From contig JAHBBC010000011.1 of the NCBI GenBank assembly GCA_019915015.1, forward strand, positions 1,116,001-1,180,000: DNA of 64,000 nt, read 5' to 3'. This document shows, one piece after another, positions 42,613 through 53,902 of this stretch (position 1 is its first letter; the number at the start of each line of letters is the position of its first letter). The stretch is from Auriscalpium vulgare. Taxonomy: Eukaryota; Basidiomycota; Agaricomycetes; Russulales; Auriscalpiaceae. Both the position numbers and the translations under genes were made by a program. Below the pieces are notes generated by a model. The model worked only from the letters and a program-made list of their open reading frames with translations. It had not been told where the DNA came from and made no database searches.

Positions 42613-45600
42613 TCACCGCCGCCACTGCGGGGTGGCGGCCATGGTGGGGCCCGGGCCACCCCACGGCACCGGATGCGCCTGGTTGACGAAGCCCGGCGTC
42701 TGGGCAAACTCGCCCGGCAGGAACACGGCCCCGTCGGGCAGCGTCCCGTACGCGCCCACGCTGGGCGGTGGCGGTGGCGGGGCAGACGCAGGTGGCGGGG
42801 GCGGAGGCGACGCAGCGGGCGACGAGCTCTGCGGGGGCTTCCAATTCTACCGTGCACCCCACGCACAATCAGCCAGGTGTATGGGAGGAGGGGAGGGGAG
42901 GGACGTACGTGCTTGCGGCCCTCGCGATAGAGCTCCTCGAGCTTCGCGTCGAACACGCGCTCCTCCTCGAAGCCGTGGTACGCCTTGTAGAGCAGCAGCG
43001 CGGAGCGCGCGTCCTCGATCGAGTCGTGCGTGTCCTGCTGGATGTGCTCGCCGAGCACCGCCCACGCGAGGAAGCGCAGCGAGAGCCGCCGGTGGCGCTC
43101 ACGCATGAAGTACAGGTCTACCGTATCGATCACCTGCTCCGGCGGGACGAAGATGTCTGGTGCGCAGCGCGGGTGAGAGGCATGGAGCGCGGGGAGAGGG
43201 AGGTAGGCGTACTGATGATGCGGAAATCTTTCGAGAGCCCGTGCCCGATGAAGATGCACCCGCGGTCGACGAGCAGGCGCAGCTTCTTGTACACGAGCTT
43301 GAGCGGCGTCAGCGTGTAGCGCGTCATGTGCGGGTCGAGGTCGCCGACTGCACACAGCCCGGCCAGGTCAGGAAAGGCGCGTCGGTATGGACCACGCGGA
43401 CGCACATTTGATGCCGGAGAACTCGGTCAGGTAGTCTACGATGACCTCGCTCGTGTGGATGTGGTCGTCGATGAACGGCACGCCCTCCTTAGTGCCGTCC
43501 CCGCGCAAAACGGACACGCGCGCCAGGCTCAGCCGTGCCGGGCGCAGGACCTTCTTCGTCCCGTCCGACCGGTACTCCGTCTCCTCCTGCACACAGACGG
43601 CGCGTTCAGGGCAATGTGTAGAGTGCACGGGATGCACTGACCTGCTGCATGGACACGAACTCGGCGTCGATCGCAACGAGCGTGCCCGGGCGCGGAAGCT
43701 CTTGGGTGCCCAACGGCTCGTGTTTGATGAGGTTGGCATCACGGTTCCTGCCGGATATCGTTAGGCCTACACAACATCAAGGTTTTCTGGACACTTACAA
43801 GGAGATCGATGTGTCGTGGCTCAGAATGGACGAGTCCATCTCAGCAGGGAGCGTGGAGAAGTCGAGTTTGTCGCGGAGGTCGATGCGCTCCATGTACACA
43901 ACGGCGGGCACCTAAAGACATGTCGCAGATGAGCAAGGGAGACAGACATGGTGGGGCGCGTGTACCTTCCACTTCCCAGGGAAGCTCAGAGCCTCCTGCT
44001 CGGAAATACTCTGCACTAAGAAGTCGTTAAATAGGTACCATGGGCTGTTTCCAGTATGGCCTTCGGCTTCAGGCACTTCACCAGCCTCGTCAGGGCCAAA
44101 ACGGGGACGCAAGTACCAAGGACCAACCTTTGACTATGGCCACCAAATGGGATCGCCTGTCTTTAGCCACTACCTTGACTACCATCGACTGGAAATTGCA
44201 ATGAATATCGATCCTGGATGAGTGAGGCAACCCCGTACCCGAATCTCATAGACAACGGCCTCTTCGCTATCTGCCCCCTCCGCCGTTCCACGAAGTTCGA
44301 CAGTCGGACTGAGAAAAGTCTGTTTCCGAAGGTCCAGCCAGTGCGCATGGCTTTCGTCGTTGTAGACGTTCGCATTCACAGTCAGTATGGGCGGAAGCTC
44401 GCGCGTCGGGATCGACCGCGACGAATCGAAGTTGGCGAACTGCTTGCACGTCGGGCACGTCGCCTTGTGGCTCGTCTGCCGGAGGAGCGACTCTCGCAGG
44501 ATGCTTGAGAACTCGCCTATCCGCGTAGAGCCGCCGGACTGTGCCTGACGCGGCCGTTGAGCAGGATGAGAGGGCTATGGGGTGGCGCTTACCTTGCGCG
44601 GGTAAATCAGATCCACCATGTGCGTCATAGACACCTTCTCCCGAACGGATTTGCAGTGACTGCAGACGATGATGTTCATGCCGTCCAGGCCAACAAGTTG
44701 GGCCATAGGCGCCGCTGCAGGCGCGACTCCCGGAGGAGCAGCCAAGAGATGAGGGTTATGCGGGAAGGTGTTACCTGAGAGGCTGAGGTGGTCCATGAGG
44801 AACCGGTGGAATGTCTGGATCATATGTGCGTAGTCGGTGTCGATGGAGTCGCGACCATAGTCGATGAGTTCGATGGCATTGATGGCTGGCATACATGTCA
44901 GGTCATGGTGCATGCGACAAGAATCGCCTTACTTTGGGCGAGAACGCCGACGGTCTTGCAAAAGTTGCTGGACTGGCAGTTGGTGCCGCGCGCGTCTTCG
45001 AGCATGCGGCTGACGAAACCAAGCTCGCAGAGCAAACAATGCTCGCGCGGGCAGTTGGTGGTGATGTGTGACTTGGCCAAGCGTCTTATGGGGGTGGAGT
45101 AGTGGATGACTTGAACGAGCGAATTTGTGTACGAGTTCAAGATATGCGTTTCCAGTCCACTAAATTCGGTCTTGTTGTAGAACCTGTATGGGATGGGCTC
45201 AGATGAAGAACACAGAGAGACGAGGCTGCTCACCCGAAATCGAAGTCCTCGACGCCGAACTTGGAATACTCTATCTCAACTTTACGATAACGCGATGGCA
45301 CCTCATCCGGATCACTCAGGTTGTCTGTCTCCGCTCCAACCTACAAGAAACATTGTCAGAACATACACGCCGATTTCCCGTCCTCTGCTCACGTCTGCCT
45401 TGCGGGGCTTTCCACTCCTGAAGCGACCTTGGTCCTTCGGAGGCGCCAATGTAACCATGTTGCGTCGGCCTTTCAGCTCCCGCGGCAGAGGAGCATATCC
45501 GATGTTATCGTTAAACTTGAGGGAGTTCAAAACCTGCAATGGGATCTTCGCGGGAGCGGACGAGGTCGCTTTTGCTGAGTCGAACTGTGGGGTCCACGAA

Positions 45601-46877
45601 GACAACAAGAGCGTGTTATAGTGAGGCAATCCGATGCTGTTGAGCGGTCTGGAAAGGCAAGTCAGTCGGTCCCAGACAGAACGGAGTGAAACCCACGTGG
45701 TGTCTGTCCACTCTATCTCAGGCAAACCTTCCGGTGTGTCTGCCCACTCTATAGGTTGATCGTCAAATCCATTGAAGGGGACCAATTCATCCGAGGCTGT
45801 CATGATGTGTATGGCACCGTCAGCATCACCAAACGCCATGTAAGCACCGGTGGGTGATACAGCAGCAGAGCTGATAAACGCAGGCGTGTCGAGCTATATA
45901 ATACAATCAGTTCGTACACGCGCTACACACAAGACGAACTGACCTGGTAGAATTCGCTAGCGTTTGTCGGATTTGAGGTGTCGACAATGTTGACTAGACC
46001 TTCATTTGAGGTGACCACGAGACTGGAGGAGCGTCTGGGGAGCATGTTGATGAATGCGGGGCCGGCAGGAAAGGGTACGGGGGGTAGGGGTCGCATAACG
46101 CGGAGGTCGTAGAGTTTGACCAGAGGGTCGGGGATTGGTCGAGACTGTCTTTTAGTTGCATTAGCTTGGGAGCATAAGCACCACCAATTCTGCGCACCTT
46201 AAGCCCCATCCGATAGTGTACAGATAGTTCCCGCTAGATTGCAAGCCCAGTACTTCACTGGGATGCGCTTTGACCAATGTCTCAGCACCTCCTTCGCGCC
46301 GAAGACCTGTCCGCGGATCATGACAGCGCACGAAGCCGTCTGACGCGCCAGAGAGCAGATAGTTGTGGGAGAAGTGAAGCTGTGTGATTATGGATGGCAC
46401 CGATGCCTGTCGGACCAGTGTGCCCGTCAAGGAGTTCAGCAGGACGATCTCCGGCGCCGAGGTTGCCGCAGCAAGGATTTTTGACGAGCTCAACGTATTG
46501 GAGAAGGAAGTGAGGGTGGCGGACGTTCTTCCGAGTCCCTGAGCATTAGGACTTAGATAGAAAGCACACACTTCTCACCGACAATACCACTTGTTCACGC
46601 CTCCCTTGCTCCAAGCACCGACACCTTCGCCTGCTGCCCCAGCTGCGCGGACATGGTTCTCGTCCGCGACGACCTTCTTGACCGGAAGAGTCCCACCGAC
46701 AGGGAAGGACACTCCCCGCATGCCGTGCGGCGTGTAGTAGGCCGTGACATTGCCCGCGTTGGTCCCGGACCAGAGTGTGTCGGAGACGGGATCGAAGGAA
46801 AGAGCGGTGATGGGCTGGGGAAATATGTCCCTTTGAGATGTTATGGGAGGGATGGGGCGATATGCATTCGCCGCCAT
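42613..46877 (-). CDS. PAN2: PAN2, catalytic subunit of the PAN2-PAN3 deadenylase
   Basis: The minus-strand exon chain starts MAANAYRPIPPITSQRDIFP and forms a WD40 propeller (PQPITALSFDPVSDTLWSGT; NYLLSGASDGFVRCHDPRTG), an inactive ubiquitin-hydrolase-like domain (PLNSIGLPHYNTLLLSSW; LEDARGTNCQSSNFCKTVGV; VGLDGMNIIVCSHCKSVREK) and a DEDD exonuclease: GTLVAIDAEFVSMQQ (first Asp and Glu), DRGCIFIGHGLSKDFRII (second Asp), and HDSIEDARSALLLYKAYHGF (His and last Asp). The C-terminus is Pro-rich, ending AATPQWRR, TGA 42613. PAN2-PAN3 shortens poly(A) tails in the cytoplasm at the first stage of mRNA decay. About a dozen introns; no frame break seen. Confidence 0.95.
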
Positions 46878-47183
46878 TGGTCTTACGCGACCTCGACGGT
46901 TCTGACAGAGGCCCAGTCTGCGAGAGATCAAGTCGAGCGGTCACGTGGGGGGCATCGGCTGCTAACTTGAAGTCCCGTCAGGAAAGCCGGGCTAAAGTAG
47001 TCTCCGTAGCTGACTTTGACAGATGATAGACGATCTGTCTTATGGCTAAAGTTCTACTAACTGTTGCTTCGATAAAGCTCTGAGTCCATGGCCAAGCGGT
47101 GCCCATAACGTGGATCTAAGTATGTTATGCAAACGATACTACTGCAGTGTCCAGACGTCCAATGTCCATGCTAGTATAGAGGA
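46878..47183. other. intergenic between PAN2 and the monooxygenase
   Basis: Contains the PAN2 promoter and the 3' end of the next minus-strand gene. No element recognised. Confidence 0.45.
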
Positions 47184-49642
47184 TTACATGTCCATACTTC
47201 GACGGCGCGCACGGGGTCGCGACACCATCCATAACTTCTCCAAAACAAGCGCGGTCGCATTGAGCATACCGTAGAATAGCATCGGAATCAAACCCATGAT
47301 CAAATTGCCCAGCACGCCACGACGTGTGATGGTGTCCCATAGCTCGGTCTTGATTACGGGAACCACCTTCTCTGTCTTGAACGGCCCTACCAGGCGGTAA
47401 AATCCTGTGAATGCTGCACCAAAGCTACCGCAGAGACAAGTCAGCTATGAGCCATGATGAGCTCAAGCGAAATATTGATTCACCAGTAACAAAGCAGGAC
47501 ATGCGTCCCATACTCGCGCCATAGCTCCCATAGGCCAGGTGCGGCACCTATGTCCTTCGCCAAGGTGCTCATGTAGGTCGAATGGTCGACGCCATACTTG
47601 ATTCTCGCTTGCTCTTTGACGAGTAGGTGGTAGTGTGGGGGCGGTAGCGGCTGCTCCACTTCTCCTTTGATCAACGATATCCAGAAGAACGCCTGCATCT
47701 CCGCGATGGGAGGGATTGCACCTTGCATGGCCGTCAGTCAGCTATCACGCTGAACATATTTTGCGCCCACTCACCTACTCCGGGCCGCACAAACCCAATG
47801 AAGGCCACACTTTCATCACCGCTCTTCACAACATTCCGTACATCCGCCTCCGACGGCTGCGCATATTGGCTTGCCTCGTCGAAGAAGTCGAATCTCTGGG
47901 TGTATCCTGTCGCATACACCACTGTGTCCGGGCACACATCCCGCCCCATCATCCGCCGCGCGTCCTTGCGCTTTGACATGGGAAACACAGCGCGCCCAGT
48001 AGGGAGGAAGTGGCTCGGAAACGGTGCAAGGTCGACGGCGAAGTTTGTGGCCGGCGGCATGTCCTCGGGTGGGTCGTTGTACCGCGAGATATAGTCCATG
48101 AAGGCAGGGCGTTTGCGATATGGGCGATTAATGTAGGGCATGGCTTTATGCGACTGCCAGTGCAGATTTAATGAAGATTGCAAAACGATCACGATGGACT
48201 GACCTTATTCAAGAAGACGTAGGCACGCCCTAGCCGCTCAGGCTCAAGCTCGCCGACCTATATACGCACGCACTCTGAGAAACACCATCAGAGACCAGTC
48301 AACGATGCACCAACCCATTGATTACAGCCCGCCTGAGTCCCTGGAGCGGATTAGATTCAAAATTACCGCGCAAAGATATAGCCGTACCGGTCAGGATCCA
48401 CAGGATACGTTTGATCACAAAATCGGAGATGCTTGAGCGCTGGGTCATCGATTGCACATGAGAGAGACGCGTAATACCACGCACAACCATCGTATATGCG
48501 AGGCATGGACCCAAGGATGCTGCAAGGTAGCCCCAACCTAACTTAGCGTCGGCCGTACTTCCACGGGTGAGAGTGCTCACCACATATGCAGTCTCAGCAA
48601 GATTGGTGATCAAAGAATCGATTGGAACGGGATGCTTCGATTCAAACTTGAACCCGAAAACCTCGAAATCATTCTAGACGGCCAAACGGTCAGCAGAATT
48701 CGATAGCATAGAAGATGAGGTGTTACCAATGCTTTCGGGAAAGATAAGAAGCTGGCAGACTGCCGGTCAGCGTCAAGCTTGCTTGTGACAAGATCACACC
48801 CAAGACTCACCCAGACCTAGAGCACAGAACGACTTCCTTGGCACCCGCTTTGGCGGCCTCATACGCGACGTCCATACCTGTCTCGCCCGTCCCGAGAACC
48901 ATGACGCGTCTCCCGGTGAGCTGCGAGCGCAACTTGTACTGTGCAGAATGGAAAACAGCCGGGGAGATCCCATCGTCGCTCTTGCGCTCAAGAACGTGCT
49001 CAATGCCGGGGATTTCTGGTATAGCCGGGACTACATGCAGGCCAGTGCAAATCACAAGGTATGGTGCTTCGAGAGTCTCCTGGGCTCCAATGACAGTCAG
49101 GTCGCTGACGGGAACCAGACAACGCTCATAACTCACCATTGGTCCATTCACTCGGAATATCCGCACTGCGCCTGACGACCGACACGACGTGCCCAGACCC
49201 GTCGCCCTTCCGTGTGATGTTCACGACCTTGCAATTGAGTTGGATCCTCTCAGACACGCCAAACTGTCTTGAGTAAGCGCGCAGATAGTCTACATACTCC
49301 TGAGGACCCGTGAGCAGGCCTACGAAAGCCGTGAGTCGTGGGCGACTGACCTCGAGTGTGAGATGGTCCGGGTGCTCGAGCGGCAGGCGGAAGTCGGAGA
49401 AGGATGTGAGCTGCTTTGACGAGACCAACGACGCATTCTGCCCAGTGCCGTCAGGCAAAATGGTTCAAATATATTGAGCGAGGTTAGCGCACCTCGTACC
49501 CGCGATAGCGAAATGTGCCGCCGATGTCGTCCTCCTGCTCCAACACGACTGGGTCGAACGGAAATTCCGGCGTTGCAGCCTCCAGAAGAGTCTTACATGT
49601 CACCAACCCAGCAGGGCCTGCGCCAACGATAATAACCTTCAT
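47184..49642 (-). CDS. flavin-containing monooxygenase (FMO-like)
   Basis: The start ATG at 49642 opens MKVIIVGAGPAGLVTCKTLL, an FAD-binding Rossmann GxGxxG, followed by VLEQEDDIGGTFRYRGYE. Then come LVSSKQLTSFSDFRLPLEHP, the linker APYLVICTGLHVVPAIPEIP, the NADPH-binding GRRVMVLGTGETGMDVAYEA, and DVCPDTVVYATGYTQRFDFF (the ATGY motif of the family). The C-terminus carries a hydrophobic stretch (GNLIMGLIPMLFYGMLNATA), a likely membrane anchor, and ends MDM, TAA 47184. FMOs add oxygen to N or S atoms of small molecules, and N-hydroxylating or Baeyer-Villiger relatives share the motifs. Residues and order are complete. It is divergent from the F-box gene with 243 bp between the ATGs. Confidence 0.9.
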
Positions 49643-49885
49643 CGGCTCTGCGAACGCTGCGTGTCGCCAGTGCAAATGTGCAGGCTACAGTTCCTGTTGA
49701 GTAGACTGGTGACCGGCCGGTGACCAGCTATATCTACTTGAGGTCATGAACGTGGGAGCGATGTTTGGCCGCCACCGCCTGGCGGTGGCGTCTCATCATG
49801 CTCGTCCGTACTTCATACCACTCCCAGGCCACAACACCCTCTGCCACTTCACTAGCTAGCACTGGCTGCGCACGAGGTTATCCAC
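49643..49885. promoter_or_regulatory. shared promoter of divergent FMO and F-box genes
   Basis: A 243-bp region between two start codons facing away from each other. It contains the hairpin GCCACCGCC-TGG-CGGTGGC at about 49772-49790, which could be a binding site or a structural element. No TATA box is evident on either side. Confidence 0.45.
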
Positions 49886-51711
49886 ATGTCCCTTGAGCAC
49901 CTGCCCAACGAATTGCTGGTCCTCATCCTCGGCCGTTTGGACTACCGTGCTCTGCTTGCATGCAAACTGGTACATAACTTTGGCACTCATTCTTGGACTT
50001 TCCGTTTCATATCACGCCGCCCTTTGCATAGGTCTGTCAGCGTATCCGCGCGGTCATACAAGACCACCCCGCTCTCCAATACACAATCGAGCTAGCGGCA
50101 AGCGGAATGCGCGACGGACCTTCGACCTCCCTCCCAGTATCAAAGCGACTGGCCATGCTCAAGGACCATCAAGCGGCGTGGGCAAACTCTGCATGGGTCC
50201 CACTGGAACCCCCTCTGTTTTCACAGCCGTATCTACTTGGCAATATCCTCGTGCACGCTGCATCCGCCGGGATTATTGTCTTCCACAAGTACAAGACGCT
50301 CGACCTCCCTTTACCCCAGACAAAGACAATGCATCTAACCCAATTGCCATCGGTGCTACGCGGAGTAGAGCAGAGAATCTGGAAATTGACCTTCGAAGAA
50401 GATATATACAATCTCGCGGTCGATGGTTCTCAGGACTTGCTTCTGCTGCTTGTAAAACCGCCTGTCGGTGATATGTCAGTACTTGCGAGCTTTTTTCTTG
50501 GTTGACAGACGGCCTCACCTTACTCAAGGAGGGCCAAGCGGACCATACGCGCGGTGTCCCTTTCCTCAGGACGTCCACACCCGTCTGTTCATGATGCCAC
50601 TGAAAGCACGCAAGTGGCCGAGGAATTCAATCACCTCATGGTATCGGGGGACGTCGTTCTGTTGACTGGATCGCGCAGCATCGATGAGAAACTTGGATTG
50701 TGGCACTGGAAGACTGGTGAATTCCGCATGGTAAGAGGCTTCTGGCTTCTCGTTCTCTCTGCTCATCTGCGCCGCAGGCTACACTGCAGACCCCTCCACA
50801 CGCGCGCCGGTACGACTTCCACCCAGTGCCAGTGTATTTCCTGGACGAAATCCACTTCGCGCTCTTGGCCCTCTGTCCGGGGTGGGCGAGCATGGACGTC
50901 TACGACATTCGCGACTGCTTCCGCCATCCACTCGCCTCCGATGACGATGCGGTTGACCTGCATGTGAAACTCCGCTTCATGCTACCCACCCCAGCACCTG
51001 GCAACACAATCATTGATATCTGCTTTGTTCCAAACCGGGGGCCATCGGCTTGTGGCATTTCATGCGAGCAGGGTGCTTTCATCACCGACAGCGCAGCCGG
51101 GAGCATATGTGCCCTTAGATTCGCCTTGACCACCCCTCGTCCCTCAAATCCCGCTTTCATCCAGGTTGTGAGCCGTTGGGAACTCTATGTGCCCACCCAC
51201 AAGCTACTGTCCTTAGCTGAAACGCACGGAAGAGACACAAAAACAGAGGTCGTCCTGTGGGAGCACTGGGGCCCACAGCTATCGTATTTCGTACCTGCTC
51301 CTCCATCCACTGATTTGCACACGTACGGGATGACGATCGTACGCTTCGACAAGGATCGCTCTTCGATCGCCGTGCTGGACTTCCACGAACGCAATTCTCG
51401 TGGCTGCCGGACGCCATCGACTGCCGACCTATCTACGCTAGGTGCATTCCCCAATGCAATCAATTCTCGTCCCCCATTCCTCGTCACTACAATCGGCATG
51501 TCAGACTATGAGATGCTTTTGAGTGTTCTGTTGTACGAAGATACGTTATTTGTTCATCAACTTGTGAGTCTTTCCACTTGTCGATGGCGTAAAGTTATAT
51601 TCTGACTGCCTTGTTACTCAGGCGAGGAGGGACCCCACGTGGCGGGAGGAAGCGCGGCTTTACAGCCTCCAACCGCCCTCAAGTACGCCAGACGAGCTTG
51701 TGCCTGCATAG
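49886..51711 (+). CDS. F-box protein
   Basis: The first exon encodes MSLEHLPNELLVLILGRLDY and RALLACKL, a standard F-box start that would bind Skp1 in an SCF ubiquitin ligase. It splices to VCQRIRAVIQDHPALQYTIE, the usual continuation in basidiomycete F-box proteins, then to a beta-rich part (KLTFEEDIYNLAVDGSQDLL; SGDVVLLTGSRSIDEKLGLW with HWKTGEFRM; YFLDEIHFALLALCPGWASM) that resembles an imperfect propeller for substrate binding. A last exon (ARRDPTWREEARLYSLQPPS) ends at TAG 51711. The target is unknown; agaricomycetes have many such paralogues. The join near 50470-50515 is uncertain and may hide a frameshift. Confidence 0.82.
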
Positions 51712-52901
51712 TCAGACCGGATCCAACATCACAAGGGGCTCAAAGGACGAGATGTCGCAAATTATCGTGCGCAGGGACGGAGCGATGTCATTCTCTTGTC
51801 TTCGTTCAAACGTCGTGCTTTATTATAACCGACCAAATACGGTCCTAGCCAACCATGATCTCAATTTTTTTAGTCCCCCGAATTGTGCTTTACTAGTGCT
51901 GCTGGTCGCGGACGGCAGCGGCACAGTTGAAGACCCCCAGCTCGGCCTTGCTGACATGGCTCGGACTGGCACTGCTCGGACTCAGTGTTGTACCACATCT
52001 CTCTCAGCTTCAACAATTGCAACATCCCATCGAGAAGGGCCAGTGTTATCTCGATCTCAAGGCAGGGGACAATATCGCACGTGGTTTATTCCCTTCAGGC
52101 TTGCTGCAGCTGAGCTCGTGTTCCCGATGTCGAAGTCATGCCGGGTACAGTACTGAGTATGATCTCCGCTGTTTTTCACATCTTTTGTCAACTATGAGGC
52201 TATCTATGTCAGGTTCTCGTCGTTGAATGCCTCAGCCGCTTGCTCCGCTTCCTCGAAGTTATCTCACGCGAGGACAATTGGTCCCGTCGCAGCCTCGATG
52301 CTTGCCACTACAGCGGTGCCCCCGCAATCGTGGACTCTCCTTTATTGCTTTATGTGCGCATTTCCCATGGATCGGCTACGTATCGCGTCTGACCTCATGC
52401 TGCTTACAGGCGTCGTAAATCTCAATGATGTTCACTAGCTTGGGTGGCTGCTTCTCTTTGAACAGGCCCTGCTGCTGGAGACTTACGTCTTGCTTCGCAT
52501 CTGGAACTGATAAACTCGGCGAGGCAATGCTTCTACCGGTAGTACCGGACTTCGATTATCTCGTCTGACCTCGCGCAGGAGCGTGTCCGTCGATCCATAT
52601 CGAAGTTCATAGCGCCAAGCTCCTGAGAGCCATGCTCGTACCCTCTGCGTCTATTGGCTCTAAGCAGCCATTGCTCCAGTCTGAAGTTTTACTTCTTTTT
52701 GGCTCATGTCAATTTTAAGACCGGAATTTTCCCAAGGACGCGCCGCGTGAGAGCACTATGTTCACACAGCACCCGTACCCCCTACATAACTTGTGAGGAC
52801 CTGAGACGCCGCGCCAAGCATCTTCCGTGCTACATCAGTTAGTAAGTGTAGCCTTTGCTCTTGGTCATCGGGGCACCACTGACTTGGCAGGGAAAGACTA
52901 G
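51712..52901. other. intergenic, no supported gene
   Basis: Short frames only. Nothing with motifs or exon structure; AT-rich patches at 51820-51880 and 52680-52730. Confidence 0.45.
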
Positions 52902-53651
52902 ATGTTTCCCTACTGGATCCTGCTCACGCTATGCTCCGCCGCCTTTGTCCAGGCGAGGGATGGTGGGGTCGAAACCCCCTCAACGACCTCTCCCCCGCCG
53001 ACGTCCGAGAGCGAGAGCTACGCATCGACCTCCACGTACTATACCCCAACGCCATCCTCGTCAGCCATCGCGCCGCGCATTCAGTTCGACCAACCGCAGA
53101 ATACGTCCACTTGCGCTAGCACGAGGCTATCCTGGACGTTCGACGGCGGCGTTTCCATGCCGCTCACGATACAGGTGACGAATGCGTTCCAGTCGCAGGT
53201 CATGCTCAAGCCGGGGTTCACGCGCATGATGGTCACGTATCGCACTCTCACAACGAACGTCCCATCAACTGCGAGCCGACTGGATTGGAGTACCGTCGAC
53301 GTCCCCACGGGATTTTACACCGCCGTTGCATTCGACCCCGCGCATCCGTCGGGCGTGTTCGCCCAGTCTCCCACCTTCTTCGTCGCATCCGGAGAGGCGT
53401 CGTGTTTACCGAACTCGACGTCCTCATCTGCATCCGCATCCACACCGACGTCCCCGGCTGGGGATTCATCGTCAAATTCTCCCTCAGGCCCAAAACATCT
53501 GAGCACCGGGGCTCTAGCAGGCGCAATCGCTGGATCGGTTGCCGGCGTGCTCATCATCGTCGCTGCCTGTACCGTTCCTCGACTCATCCGCCATCATCTT
53601 CCCTCTCGCCGAAATCGGAACCCGCACGAAGGACCATACTACCTTTTCTGA
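52902..53651 (+). CDS. secreted or surface protein with C-terminal membrane anchor
   Basis: A single exon of 249 residues. It has a signal peptide (MFPYWILLTLCSAAFVQARD), a Ser/Thr/Pro-rich stretch, a beta-type ectodomain (IQFDQPQNTSTCASTRLSWT; GFYTAVAFDPAHPSGVFAQS) with few cysteines, a second Ser/Pro-rich stalk, and a membrane segment (GALAGAIAGSVAGVLIIVAA) followed by a short basic tail. The layout is common in agaricomycete cell-surface proteins of unknown function that stick out into the cell wall. N-glycosylation sites (NTS, NST) fit a secreted domain. It converges on MOT1, with 252 bp between the stops. Confidence 0.78.
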   Translation: MFPYWILLTLCSAAFVQARDGGVETPSTTSPPPTSESESYASTSTYYTPTPSSSAIAPRIQFDQPQNTSTCASTRLSWTFDGGVSMPLTIQVTNAFQSQVMLKPGFTRMMVTYRTLTTNVPSTASRLDWSTVDVPTGFYTAVAFDPAHPSGVFAQSPTFFVASGEASCLPNSTSSSASASTPTSPAGDSSSNSPSGPKHLSTGALAGAIAGSVAGVLIIVAACTVPRLIRHHLPSRRNRNPHEGPYYLF

Positions 53652-53902
53652 GATAGTCGTGTATACCATGGGGCATTGTTGCGGACCATACAGGCTGACG
53701 GACTTTGGATTTGTTATACCATATCCTACAGACAGGCCATGATACGTCATTTGTAGTGTGTTCCGGTACATCTTCATTTCGGGCTTATTACTATGCGGGA
53801 TTAGGGATGCGAGTATTCGTACAGTGGCATCTAATCATCAGAAAACAACAGTTGCGGCGCGGAGAAGGCAAGTGAATAAACATATCGAAAGGCAATAGTA
53901 AA

